Below are positions 41,667-54,067 of a stretch of DNA of 64,000 bases, piece by piece. Position numbers and translations under genes: made by a program. The stretch comes from Hibiscus mutabilis (lineage: Eukaryota; Streptophyta; Magnoliopsida; Malvales; Malvaceae): positions 27,975,099 to 28,039,098 of the forward strand of contig CM033728.1 in assembly GCA_019671005.1 (NCBI GenBank). Reading direction: 5' to 3'. How positions within the stretch are numbered: position 1 is the first letter of the stretch; each line of letters opens with the position of its first letter. Under the pieces are notes generated by a model. The model ran no database searches. It was not told the origin of the DNA and saw only the letters and a program-made list of their open reading frames with translations.

Positions 41667-44418
41667 TGTAACACCCCTTACCCGTATCCATTACTGAATA
41701 CAAGTTAGAGATGTCACATGACACTTGTACAATAGTTCCTATTTCAAAAATCAGAAAAATTGTGTTCTTTAAAAATTTAAACAATTAACTCTTTAACTAA
41801 ATTAACATTTAATCGTGTAAAATTTAAACTTAATATTTCTAAGTTAAATTCAAATCTAGATTCAAGCAGCAACTAGGTAGTTTACTTCTAATTCACATAA
41901 TTAATACAATTGCCTAAACACTGCCTAAATTAAAAACCATTTGGATATCAAATAAAATACGATTAAATTATCTCTTTACTAATATATTTATACCAGAGCA
42001 GCTTAAAACATTTATAATTTACATGCCAACTAATAATATTAAAAGTAACATCGAAGATGTCATACCGATAATGATGTTTCGCTTTCAAAAATATGAAGTC
42101 TTCTACTGCTGCTCCTTACTCCTTACGCTATTCTACCTACGCGTGAAACATTCACACGCTAAGTATACACTTAGTGACGCAACATAAAATAATTTAAACA
42201 ATTTCATTGTAATGGAATGACATAAACAGACAAAATATAATATATATATATCACATAGGATTGTGAAATCGTAAAAATTGACTTGTCAAAGTCATTCCAC
42301 TGATAGATAACCTGTAAAATCCCAAAGTTCATATATATATAAGACAGGTTATACCAAAGCAATTCTTTATTTGAAAATTCATTTCACTTGGATCATTATT
42401 TGCACTTCCATTCATAATTAATATATAGCCCAATGTAAAGTAAATGAGAATGCATCGTATGTGAGTCACTGTTGAGTATGCACATGTGCAGATCAACTAA
42501 TATGTTGTGCCATAATAAATCATTGTATCACTTTATAACTGCTGTAGACTTATACAACATCACTGTATCACTAGGTCATAGCTGTAGAACACAGCTTCAC
42601 TGTATCACTATATCACTATACTCCACCTCACTGGCATGCCAAATTATACCAAGAATATCATAATGCATACAATGGGCTTTAAACATTCATTGTCATGTAT
42701 CATTCACTTATTTAAAATACCAAAAGATATTAACATTTCACAATATTATAAAAGTGCATTGGGCAGTTCATACCCAAAAATCATTCATAGTTCATTACAA
42801 AATTCATTGATCTCGAGATAGACTCATCACAAGTCTTTCTTATATCAAAATAATATAGTAGAGATGCACTCACTTGTTGCCTCACTAGACTGTACTATTA
42901 CATTCAACTTTATTCTTGTACTTTTTCTTTATCTACTGCCTTGTTTCTATCTCGATTTTGATCTCGATTACGATCTACACAACATTTAACAAAACATAAA
43001 ATTCAAAGTATATGTTAGTATTATACTAACATTAATAATTATTAGGAATAATATTCCTAAAAATTCCTTTAATACCCACTTCATATTATAATATAAATGT
43101 TAAGTTCAACACTTTCAAAATAATCCTTTGTCACTAAACTTCAATTTCAAATCACTTTCCACTTTAATCACAATTTCCCTAACTTTACAATTTAGTCCTC
43201 AACATTTTACAAACTTCCACATTAGTCCAATTAACATTCCAAGACTTACAAAATCATCCTTACACCGTTTCTAGCCTTAGAAATTTTTTTAAAAAAATTT
43301 CCCCTAATTTCCCTTGAATGTCGAATACCAAGGGTCACTTTGATCAAAATTCCCAACAGGATTAAAGCATAAATTTAACCTCCAAACATCATATTCAAGC
43401 TTCTAACATCATTTCCAATTCAAATAAAAATTTTGCAAGAGTTTCCCCTAATTTTTCAATATTCCCAAAAATAACATACAACACGATCTATGGAAATTTC
43501 ACTCTAACAAGCATTAAACAACATCACAACCTCATATTCAATCCAATAAATCCATAAAACATGAAATCTCAACTTGTTCTTCATAAACCCTAATCTCCAA
43601 TCTCAACATATAAGCATGGAAACCACTCAAAAATTCTACCAAATGAAAGAGAATTCAATGGAGATTAATTCTTTATTTCATGTCTTGAACAAAAAACTAA
43701 CCAAATCAAGCCAACAATTGAATCAAAATTTTTCTTACCCTTGCTATGGAGGTTTCAGCCAAGAGGAGAAAGATGAACAAAATTCTAGCTTTTTCTATCA
43801 TTAATTAACAAGACAAATGGCATTTTAAATCTTTAATTCTAGTATAAAATCTCCATCTATAGTAAAATTACCATTTTGCCCCTTAATTATATCCAATTAG
43901 GTGTTGACACCTATTAATTTCAATTTTCCACAATCATTTTAAATTAAAAAGTATGGGCAAAATGACTAAAATACCATTAATGAATCCATGTATTTACAAA
44001 AATGCCATTTATGCACTATATTAAAATACTGCCTTCAATCGAATCTAAATCGATTAAAAATGAATCCAAAACGAAATATCATGTCCTTCAAGTCCTCTTA
44101 CAACTCCTTTCAAAATTTCATCATATTGCGAGCTCATACGATTACTCGAATTCCATTTAAACTTTAACTACAATTTCCCAATAATATAAACATCGAATCG
44201 AACTAACAATTTCATATTCGATTCACACCCTTATGAGATCTATTTATTTATAGAATAAAAATAATTATTGGGAAAATTACCATGTTAGTCCTTGTCATTT
44301 TCTCATCTTTTCACTTTAGTCACCAAACTTTAACATTTTACATTTTAGTCACTGAATTAAAACCACCAACCTTTAATTCTTTGCAATTTAGTCATTAACT
44401 AATTGTTGGGGTAGTACA
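41667..44418 (-). repeat. E4 right (5') LTR
   Basis: Plus-strand ends TGTAACACCCC and GGGGTAGTACA; 2752 bp, more complete than the left copy. Followed directly by the TAATG duplication. No coding content. Confidence 0.92.
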
Positions 44419-44423
44419 TAATG
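44419..44423. other. Target site duplication of E4, right
   Basis: TAATG, identical to 26848-26852. Confidence 0.85.
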
Positions 44424-46085
44424 TGATCCTAAGTTTGACATTTTACTATATAAAATAATTCATACTTATATCATGTTTGCTAGCCTGTAATAAGTAACTA
44501 AAAAGAAAGTTTATAGGAAGAACTCAAGGAATGATAGTAATGACTCGTATGTCTAGTAACAATAATTCCTTAATAAGTAAATAGTTTTGTAAGAATAGAT
44601 GAGCTATATGAGGATGATTGCCTATAAGTAGTTACTTTAAATAAATATATGATTTTTTGCTTATTCAAACCACGTGGGTAATGATACATAGTTATTGAAT
44701 ATCCTTGTACCTATGTGTATATATATATATATTATTCGATTATTCATGTGGATACATGTCCATTGGATTGTTTTAGATGTAAATGAAGATGCATTGGACT
44801 ATTTTGTGTAAACCAATGTTATGCGAACTGTTTTGCATAAATTAAAGATACATTGGACTGTTTTGTGTAAACTTGTGTTATATGGATTGTTTTGCATAAA
44901 TTAAAGATACATTGGATAACTTTGTGTAAACCAATGTTATGTGGACTATTTTGCATAAATTAAGGATTCATTGGAATGTTTAACATTTAAGTTTGTATAC
45001 GAAGCATGTTGGATTATGTGTACATATGTAAACGTATGTATACGTGTGCATTTGATTTGTTTGTAAATAAAATGAACTAATCCATGTTTTAATCTATATG
45101 ATTGGTGTCTTACATATCAAGTAAACAACGTGAATGTACTATAAGTTGAAATCGTTATTTCCATGAACAAGCTTTGTGTGTAAGATGGATTTGATAGTAA
45201 TAAAGCTTGATACTTACCTATTCTTGTTAGATTCTAAGAAAATATAGAGTTATAGTTTGAGTTGTTAATTCTTACTTGGATTTTATGAACTATCTCACTA
45301 AGCCATTGCTTACCCTTTTCTTTCTAACATTTCAGGGTAACCTTGCCTTCGATTTTCTTGAGATTTTGGACGAGATCACAAGGACCAATATGTATGTTGT
45401 AATTCCTTAGTGTACTCCTAGTTGGTGGCACATAGTGGTTAAGCATGCATTGAGTATTTAGATTTCATTTGTGGGTTATCATGTATATATGCCTAATAAG
45501 CATTAAAGTCTGTAATGGGCCTTTATTATTATTTAATTATGATTGCTTGCCGCTTATGATTTATTAGTTAGCAAGATTATGAAATTGCTTGATAGCCGAG
45601 TCATGCTAGAGTTATGCTTAAATGTTTACCCATCCTAGAAATCATGTGATTTATGATACTTTAATGGTCTAAGATCATGAATGATTTGGTATGACACATT
45701 ATAACTTGAATAAGTTCAAAAGTTATAAACAAAATAATTGTTATGCTAAAATTAGTGATTGTTGTGTATTGAATATTATATTTTGTTTATTAACTGTAAG
45801 ACTCTTAAGTGATTAATCATCTTGATGGTATGTGTGTTGGAAAATCAGATATGCAAATTTGAGTTAATCCCTAAGTAAAGGTAGTATGGTTAAAAGTGAC
45901 TAACACTCTTTTTAAATAATTTATAATGTCTCGAACGATTACTCGTTGACTAAGATATGTTACATATATGATGATCAAATGTTTACCATGATTGCATATT
46001 GGTAGTAATAATGTTATGGTCTGAAGTACCTAATCCGTGAACTCAAGCTATGGACTGAAGATGAAAGAGTCTTTGTGTTAGGATG
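44424..46085 (+). repeat. Plus-strand LTR remnant, right half
   Basis: Continuation of 26332-26852 beyond E4. Contains a 59-bp tandem repeat (44761-44985) and an LTR-tail-like phrase CTCCTAGTTGGTGGCACATAG near 45414. No gene; the end near 46085 is set by the start of E6-type sequence. Confidence 0.6.
44761..44985 (+). repeat. 59-bp tandem repeat
   Basis: CATTGGA-anchored units begin at 44792, 44851, 44910 and 44969, an exact 59-bp step, with a shorter partial unit at 44761. Each unit contains two related half-phrases ending TGTTTTG...TAAA. Confidence 0.85.
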
Positions 46086-47500
46086 ATCAATCAATGTAGA
46101 TGGTGGCCAAGAGGGGGTGGATAGGCAATTTTAAACTTTTGGAAGCAAATTGAAAGATATAGACAAAGGGACACAACGATTTATAGTGGTTCAAGCTTCT
46201 AACAAGCTCTACGTCCACTACCTTAGCTTCCTACTAAGGATTTTCAACAATTTCACTATGAAATTCTTCCCTTTTTCTAGGCTAAGGAGGCAACCATTAC
46301 AACTGATTAAAGCTTTCTACCCAAAGCTTGATCACGAATCACACTTTTACAAGAAAGATGTTTGGCAAATGAAATATCCTCACAAGATACAAAATTTGCC
46401 CAATTAAGATTTCTCACAACCCCAAGCTCGAAACAAAGATGTACAAAGGAATTACACAAGTTGGGTGTACAAGGGTTTGACAATAAAAGCTCAAAGGGTT
46501 GGATTTTGCTTGATTGTTTGAGTGTTGATCAATGTAGGTTCATTATTGTTGCAGCAGCTTTGGAGTCTTGTATTTATACCCTCTCATTGATTTCTAGCCA
46601 TTTGGGTGGTTGGAGTATTGAACATAGCCGTTGGAGGGCTTTTTTGTCGCAATAAATAATGTCTACCAACCATCCGTATTGGTACACGAAGGCCCGTATC
46701 GATACCTATTACAAGAAAAATATGGCCAGTGTATAGGCATATCGATACGCGGGAGGCCGTATCGAAATGATCATAGTGTAAAAACAAGGGCGTATCAAAA
46801 CGGTAAGGCCGTATCGGTACAAGTTTTGCTCACTGGAATTTGAGATGAAAAATTGCATCGGTATGCTTAGGGGCGTATCGATACGACTAATGAAAAAATT
46901 AAGAGTTTGTTGATTCCAATAACTGACAAGGAAACGGTCGAAAACATTTAATGCAAACCGTATCGAAACGGCTAGGACCGTATCGATACAAATAAAATTG
47001 TCTTAATCCCAGATTTCAAATGGTATCGAAACGGAGAGGTCGTATCGAAACGTTAAGCATAAAACATTTGCCCAGATGAATGTCGTATCAAAATGGGTAA
47101 GGTCCTATCAATACGCATCGTTTAAAATGCAGGCTAAGTTGAAGGTCGTATCAAAATGGGCAAAGTCGTATCAATACGCTTTTCAAAACCAAATTCCAGT
47201 AGCCAAATATTGTATCGAAACACCAAGTGATATATCGATACGCCTGGGCGTATTTGTGTATTTTTACTTGAAAACACTTAGAAAATTTTTGGGTTTAAGT
47301 CTTTAACGTTGGAAAAGTTTTCCTTGTCATTTTGTGAGACTTTGGAGTACTTAAAAATTTATTTCCATTTACAATTTAGTCCTCAAACACTTTGTTATAT
47401 CAAAATCAAACATAGTTTTTACACTTTGATTACATATGTATATTTTGTCTACATGGGATTTAAAGTTTAAGATCTATTCAATTTATAAAAGTTTTAAATT
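46086..47500 (+). repeat. E6: repeat unit with paired GTATCGATAC motifs
   Basis: Begins near AAGAGGGGGTGGATAGGCAATT and includes CGATTTATAGTGGTTCAAGC and CTCTACGTCCACTACC, phrases I associate with a common plant LTR-like repeat. Boundaries are not proved. Frames at 46150-46655 look like chance frames. The distinctive part is the motif cluster 46676-47242. Confidence 0.55.
46676..47242 (+). repeat. Paired GTATCGATAC-like motif cluster 1
   Basis: Nine pairs. First members start at 46676, 46739, 46792, 46856, 46960, 47023, 47085, 47148 and 47212; second members 19-20 bp later. Pairs mostly recur every 62-64 bp. Between motifs the sequence varies. Confidence 0.85.
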
Positions 47501-48151
47501 TCCCTGAATTCGGTTTGTATGCTTATTTGTAAAGTGCTAAGTCGTCATATCTTTGTTTCATTGATGTTTGTTTGTTAAAATGTTGTTCCTAAACACTTCC
47601 TAATTCGGTTTACTCCTAAGCTGGGTTAGGTTGTGCTTTACACTCGATTCATAAGGTCCATGAATATTGAAGGGGTATTTGTTAAGCCCAAAAGGCATCA
47701 CAAGGAATTCATAGTACATGTAGGGCAAATTCTATAATAAGCTAACTTGTATATCGAAGCCCTTGGTTGCACAACAAAAGAAGAACGGGAAGAGTTAAAG
47801 GGTTTTGTGTCATAGAAGCAACAAATTGATGGAATGTTTCCATTATATTGAGGAAATATTCTTACTGTACGAGATGAATTTAAGGAGGTTCTTGATGCTG
47901 CTTAGCAGCATTCTTAGGATTTTGTTGTTACTAGTTCATCCTTAATCTTCCTCCTTCAATGGAGGAAAAAGCTGGGCTCTCATTGTCTCAGCCTAGATAT
48001 GTTTTAAACACTTACTTTAATTATCAACATACAAAAGAGCTCGTATCAATCACATATCACAAGTACTTGTCAAATTTAACTCCTAAGTGGCACATGCATC
48101 AAATGATTATTTAATGAGACTCGGTTTAGACCTAGAATCGACTAAACTCTA
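47501..48151 (-). pseudogene. pol: E7 internal remnant with RT scrap
   Basis: Only about 80 bp are readable: 47640-47725 on the minus strand gives VMPFGLTN and then MDLMNRV-like sequence across a small indel, the RT palm segment of a gypsy element. The rest of the stretch is unreadable. It lies downstream (element orientation) of the E7 primer site, so E7 lost nearly all of its interior. Confidence 0.6.
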
Positions 48152-48163
48152 GCTCTAATACTA
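48152..48163 (-). other. E7 primer binding site, degenerate
   Basis: Minus strand TAGTATTAGAGC, two changes from TGGTATCAGAGC, adjacent to the LTR end at 48169. Confidence 0.7.
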
Positions 48164-48168
48164 ATAAA

Positions 48169-51100
48169 TGTAACACCCTTAACCGGTTTAAGAGATAAAC
48201 TGAATTAAGAAGTATTACAAACATGAACAAACAAACTACAAACAGCAAGATGAACATTCTAGGCATACTACATTTGATAAAGATCATTCTTTATCGTTTT
48301 AGGGACTAATTTTTTTTAACTTAAGGGTGACATAAGGTTAGAATCTAGATACCAAAACTCATAGCAAAATATACCAATTTATTATAACTCAAGACAATGT
48401 AAATAAGATACCTTAGAGTCCTTGCTTAACTATTTACAACCTTTTGTTACTCCCATTACAAACTTGTTTTAACAATCATGTAAGAATCATGTAAGGTCTA
48501 CAGATCAATTAATTATGTCAAATTTGAATAAGAGAAGATACTATAACATTATCTAATCTCATGAAATTACTACAATTTTTTTATAGTTTCATCTATTTAA
48601 TAATCATAAACCAATGGAATCTTTTGAACCTTACGATTCTAACCTTTGACTTCTAACAAGATGTACACAATAGAGACTATACAAATCACTCCTAACGAAA
48701 GCAATCACATGACATAATCAAATATTAGCTATTCAAGAAATCAAACAAACAACTAAATGCTATCCTTTTCAAAATTATTCGATTAAGCATGAACAATACC
48801 TATAGTCATTATCTAATTAAACAATTATCTTATCACATGACAAGTATTTTAGCATATTTTTAGTCTTGTACGAATCATATGGGTGTCCCCTTTCACCATT
48901 TGTTTTCATGACCTTAACACATTCATAATCAAACATTAAAATCCTAGCAGTAGCTAATCATCGACCACCAAACATTAGAGGCCAATTAAACAAATTTACA
49001 AACCAAAAATTCGAATGCTCACAAGCATCCTCTCAAAACTTAATAAACTTCTATATGCAAATACAAACATGTTGTCGCCATACTAGGAGTGTTTAGCAAA
49101 AAGCTTACAAAGTATACACTTTTGTACTTTAGATCTTGACCGAGCTCTGAGGCAAAAACAATCACAAATCTCAACCTGAAATATTACCAAAAAATGGTTA
49201 AGTAAGTAATCGCTTAGTGAGGTAGCAAAGCATAAGCAACAAAGTGCAAACAAGTTAGTAATTAAATATTACAACCATAAACATTTAGAACCAATTCCAA
49301 TTCTCTTTAGTACCAAAAGTCACTTAAACATGGAGGTGAATCATTTACTAAAATTCATATAGTACTCGTTCAAGTATTTATAACACATTGTCATACTCAA
49401 AATTGTATCCAAAATTGAAATGCAAGATATATATATATATATAATGTGATATAACATAATAATTCTTACTTAACACGCAAGCAACCAAATTCCTATAACT
49501 TGTTTAATGTTTAGACACAAGAAATCAATATACTACCTTGGTAGTTAAGTAAACCAGATTCGTATTATATGTATATATATCATAGAACTAGGGTAATCAA
49601 AATACAAGTATTTCATGGTAAAATTTAAGACATGTCAATAATTCATATTTATTACTTCCAACAAATTCAATCAAGCGTCTAAATGTCTTACTTATTTTAT
49701 CCAAAAAGTATTATTTATTTTTTATAAAAGAAATTACAAATATCATGTAAGCAATTATTCTTGTCATGTAGGTTTTCTAGCATAGTATCTCTTGGTCATG
49801 AATACTTATTACATACATTATCAGTCTTAACATTTCATAACATAGTTACTTGTCATATAAGAAAGTAACATAACATATTATAGTCATGGATTTCTTATTC
49901 GCAAAGGTGTAAAACATAGCATATCATAGGTTTAGTTATTAGTCACCAAAGATACAAAACATAACATATTATAGACACAATTTATTTGTCATATGAGGTA
50001 TTAAAATAAATCATTAATTTAGCTTGAAATTTTCATAATTTGTCTTTAACATAGCCTTGAGGATCAAGAAGCCTAGGTACACGAATCTCCAACCAAGTAT
50101 CACCAACAAAAGGTACTTATAGTACCAGTCAATCCCTCCTACTGTCGCCAAGTGACCACAACACTTCCCTCCTACTGTCGCCAAATAAGGACCGTAGTCC
50201 ACCCCAAACCTGAGCTCTATGGACTCTATGGCATACCAGCTATGCCTATGACTGACTTGAAACCAAGTCTTTTCACATAATCTTATCTTGTCAGAATCAA
50301 GGTTGTGCTTATCCCTTATTCATATAGTCATGAACTTGTCATATGCTTATCAAAGATGAGCATAGCTCCAAATTCATATAATCACATATGTAAAGCTTAT
50401 GACTTATCATATCAACCACATATATTTATATAGTCATTTAAACAAAGCTTATAACTTGTCATATTATATTAGAATCAGAATTTGAGGATAACTTCATAAC
50501 CAAGGCATCCATCGAACATAGCTTATTGTTATTCATTTCAAGTGAATTTATAATTCATGTATAATCATTATTTCAAGCATATATCATTATCAAATAATAA
50601 CATTGCAAAGGTTACTTATCAAGTGTATTAAAGCACGAATTGATATCACTAACAACATAGCATCAAGTCAAGCATTTCATTTCATATAGTACCTAATATT
50701 TAGGTACTTACCTTGAATCCAATCTTAAGAATATGGCATAGCTTAATTTAATGAATCGGCAATGTAAAATAAAGCAATTAAGGATGCTTGGGATGGTTTC
50801 GATCCTATCCCAAGACTTTAAACTACACTTATTGGTTGATCCAAGCTAACTTATGTTTGATCCCAAATTATTATTCCTGACTGCTTCACCACAGCTCTAC
50901 CATCTTTGGATCTTGCCTCCTCTACTAACTCTTGATCTAACACAACAATACACAACCATTCATCAAAATTACTTCCATTCTAATCTTAATTATACCAAGC
51001 ATACACTTTAAAAAAATTAGCCTTTGAGACATTTCCAATTTCATGCTAGAACAGCCCCTAAACAATTCATAAGCTGACACCAAACAACCCTTACTCATAT

Positions 51101-52661
51101 TTGTAAATTAGTCCTCTAACAAAGCTTACAAAACAGTTCAATACTTATATATATATATATATATTCAAAACTGTCCAAAATTCATGTGTATACAATTAGA
51201 ATTGTAAAATAGTCCCTTAATGGATTTAAAACTATAAAACAATCCCTTAATAGTTTAAAATTGTAAAACAATTCCTTAATGGCTTTAAAATTATAAAACA
51301 GTCCCTTAATGGCTTTAAAATTATAAACCAGTCCCTTAATGTATTTAAAATTATAAAACAGTCCCTTAATGGATTTAAAATAGCAAAGTAGTCCCTTGAT
51401 GGATTTAAAATTATAAAATAGTCCATTAATGGATTTAAAACTGTAAAATAGTCCCTTAATAGCTTTAAAATTATAAAGCAGTCCCTTAATGGATTTAAAA
51501 TTATAAATTAGTCCCTTAATGGATTTAATATTATAAAGCAGTCTCTTAATGGAATTAAAATTATAAAATAGTCCCTTAATGGTTTTAAAACTATAAAATA
51601 GTCTCTTAATGGCTTTAAAATTATAAAGCAGACCCTTAATGGATTTAAAATTGTAAAACGGTCCCTATATGGATTTAAAACTGTAAAACAACCCCTTAAT
51701 GGCTTTAAAAATATAAAGCAGTCTCTCCCCTGTTTTGAAATTAAAAATCTGTCCATTTTTTTCCTTTCAAAACGGTCTACGGATTTCTTTAAATTCACCA
51801 ACAACACCCCTCAAAAGCTTGCCAATTCATTTTGCTTTCTAATCTAACAATTTAATCTTTAATCCTTTCTTAAAACAACCCCCTAACATATAAATTCTTT
51901 TAAATCAAAACAGTCCATGAATTGCTTATATCAAGCAATGTACTCACAAGCCAAATTGAACATAAATCACTTATACAACAAGGTACAATCAAAAGTTCAA
52001 TCAACTTCATTCACTAAAGGATTTCTTATGAATCAAAGTAACAACTTAACAGTTTTGCAAAAGCACATACACATACTAATTTGTTATTTGCATAATTCGA
52101 AAGATTCCCAACATCTTATCCATGTTCTAGCACGAACATAGCACTAATATGAATCCCTAGTAAATTTTATTCAACATGTGATCTAAGAAAACATACAATT
52201 TAACACTAATTCACTTGAAATATGAGAAAAGAAAACATGATTACCTTTCTCCCAAGCTAATCCAACTAAAGTTCAAGAAATGAACTAGGATGAACAATTG
52301 TGCAAACTTTCTCTCAACTCTAACTCTTACAAACTTTTGAAAGTTTTGGCACTTGGAAAAGAAGAAGGTGATTAGCTAATTTTTGATATACAACACCCAA
52401 AAGCCGAGCTTCCAAATGACCAATCTCCTTGACAAATGTTCAACACCATACTCTTCCTAATTCTTAGCATGCAATCCTCTAATATTGTCATTCTTCGATT
52501 TTAAACATTTGATAAAGTCTCTACATTCTTATTTCCTTTTTATTTTAGTCCCAGCTCCTTATGTTATTCTTAATTTTTATTATTATTATTAAAATGGAAC
52601 ACGGCATTTAGAAAGCATTCAAATAGTAATATTCTACTAAGCCCATCTTTGGGGTATTACA
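48169..52661 (-). repeat. E7 5' LTR
   Basis: Plus-strand ends TGTAACACCCTTAACCGG and TGGGGTATTACA; 4493 bp. Contains an AT run at 49427-49442, a near-duplicate CCTACTGTCGCCAA (50136 and 50170), an (AT)9 run at 51147 and the 30-bp array at 51212-51745. Parts resemble the plus-strand remnants at 22.7 and 26.4 kb. No gene. Confidence 0.82.
51212..51745 (-). repeat. 30-bp tandem array in E7 LTR
   Basis: About 17 full units and one partial, stepping exactly 30 bp from 51271 to 51691 (one 29-bp step earlier). Unit GTCCCTTAATGGATTTAAAA + TTATAAAACA with substitutions. Because 30 is divisible by 3, a minus-strand frame at 51508-51807 stays open and encodes a ten-residue peptide repeat. Confidence 0.92.
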
Positions 52662-54067
52662 TGACTGCTTATTATCAGTTGGATGATGAAACTCTCCACA
52701 CTACACGGGAAAGATATAAGTCTTTGTTGCAATGATGTCTCAACCATGGCCTTCAACAAGAAACTTAAATTGAAATATTCTATAATGGGTTGAATGCGAC
52801 CATAAGACATCTTGTCGATGAATCATCTAATGGACCTTTACTCGATTGCACTTACAATGCTGTTGTTGGAATGCTAGAGCAATTTGCACAAAATGATTCT
52901 TAATATCCTATTTCGAGAGTTGCTTCATACAAAGCTACACCATGAGTTTTTGAGATGGAAGATATATTTTGTATAAAGGCTAAGATTTATTCTTTAGAGA
53001 ATAAAATCAAGAATATGGAGGGCACAAGTAAAGTTGCACCTATTTAGCTAGCTCAACAAGCTACTACTCCTGTGTTCTCTTGTGAGATTTGTGGTGAGAA
53101 TCATAGCTATGAAGATTGCCCACATCATGCAGATAATACGAGCTATGTTAGCAACATGAGGGGCAATACTGTGGGTACTTCTTACAACACTACCAATAGA
53201 CAATCTTGAGGTAACTATAATTATGCACAAAATTCAAGAGTATTTTGCTATAGGAATAACTCTTTTCAAGGAAACTCTAGTGTGCGCCAAGGGAATTTCA
53301 ATTCTCCACGACAACAGTTTGCACCACAAGCCTCATTACAATCACAACAAAACAATTTGCAACCACAATATGCTTCTTAACAGACTCAACACCTGCAGTA
53401 TGTATCACAATCGTAGTATGGTGCTCAATCACATTATAGAGCACCATCTCAGATATAGTCACAGAATAGTCACTATGCTCCATCATCTATATCTGATTCA
53501 TTTACTCTTTTTGAGGAAATGACGTACGACAATTTCTATAGGATCGAAGCTATAGTAAAAGGTAACTCTTCATCAATTTGTACTTTGAAATCTCAATTGG
53601 GGTAGTTAGCTATTGACATGAACTCTCAACAACTAGGCATACTTTTTAAAAATACCAAGAGTCTGGTAATCAAGGGTAAAGAGCTCTGAAAGGCTATTAC
53701 TCTCCACAGTGGCAAGCAAACTGCTGACTTGATGCAACATGCACCCATATGCACTCATGAGCGAGGGGAGTCTTCGAGTACTAATCTGATGTTGACATAT
53801 GTAAAAGAGAATGGCATGGCGGATGATGCCTATTCAGTTATCACTCCGCTATCACCTACGTTGCAATCTAAGTTATCAGTGCAATTTCAGCTGTTAGCAT
53901 AATCAACAATAATATTTCTTCATCTTTTCCTCAGAGATTCAAGAATATTGAGTCAGATAATCAATTTAAATTCTTTCAAGATACTTTGCAACAACATACA
54001 GTGCAAATCCCCTAAATAGATGCTCTTATGTAGATTCTTAATAATGCAAAGTTCATGAATAAATTTT
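52662..54067 (+). pseudogene. gag: E8: Athila-type gag fragment
   Basis: Plus strand, broken by stops at roughly 52733, 52767, 52900, 52945, 53046, 53208 and others. Readable pieces are ERYKSLLQ and FYNGLNATIRHLVDESSNG (about 52705-52830), a zinc-knuckle-like CEICGENHSYEDC (about 53078-53118), a Gln/Ser/Tyr-rich stretch and KAITLHSGKQ near 53693, which is the typical Athila Gag-to-protease phrase. It ends at AKFMNKFL where the E9 LTR starts. Flanks on both sides are other elements' LTRs. Confidence 0.82.

Larger units (their letters stand above)
26853..44418 (-). mobile_element. E4: minus-strand chromovirus with TSD
   Basis: A Ty3/gypsy element in reverse orientation. Its 3' LTR is on the left (26853-36923, itself split by E5) and its 5' LTR on the right (41667-44418). 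The primer site at 41650-41661 reads TGGTATTAGAGC on the minus strand, an initiator-Met type. The PPT lies at 36924-36940. Gag, protease, RT, RNase H, integrase and a chromodomain-like end occur in order on the minus strand. The 5-bp TAATG duplication on both outer sides proves the boundaries. Domain content fits the Tekay/Del type of chromovirus (inference). Confidence 0.93.

Noticed and set aside
36079..43804. A 76-codon frame shared by both E4 LTRs (36079-36309 and 43574-43804) as a conserved small gene
   Set aside because: The LTR copies differ at about nine bases inside the frame and eight of them change the residue, so there is no sign of selection. The frame is antisense to the element and starts with a non-ATG codon.
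46150..46843. Overlapping plus-strand frames in E6 as host gene exons
   Set aside because: No conserved domain, no splice context, and the area has repeat-typical phrases.
51212..51745. CRISPR-like regularly spaced repeats
   Set aside because: Units abut with no spacers, and this is plant nuclear DNA within an LTR.
51508..51807. Minus-strand 99-codon ten-residue repeat protein
   Set aside because: It is simply the 30-bp tandem array read in one frame; a period divisible by three keeps it open.
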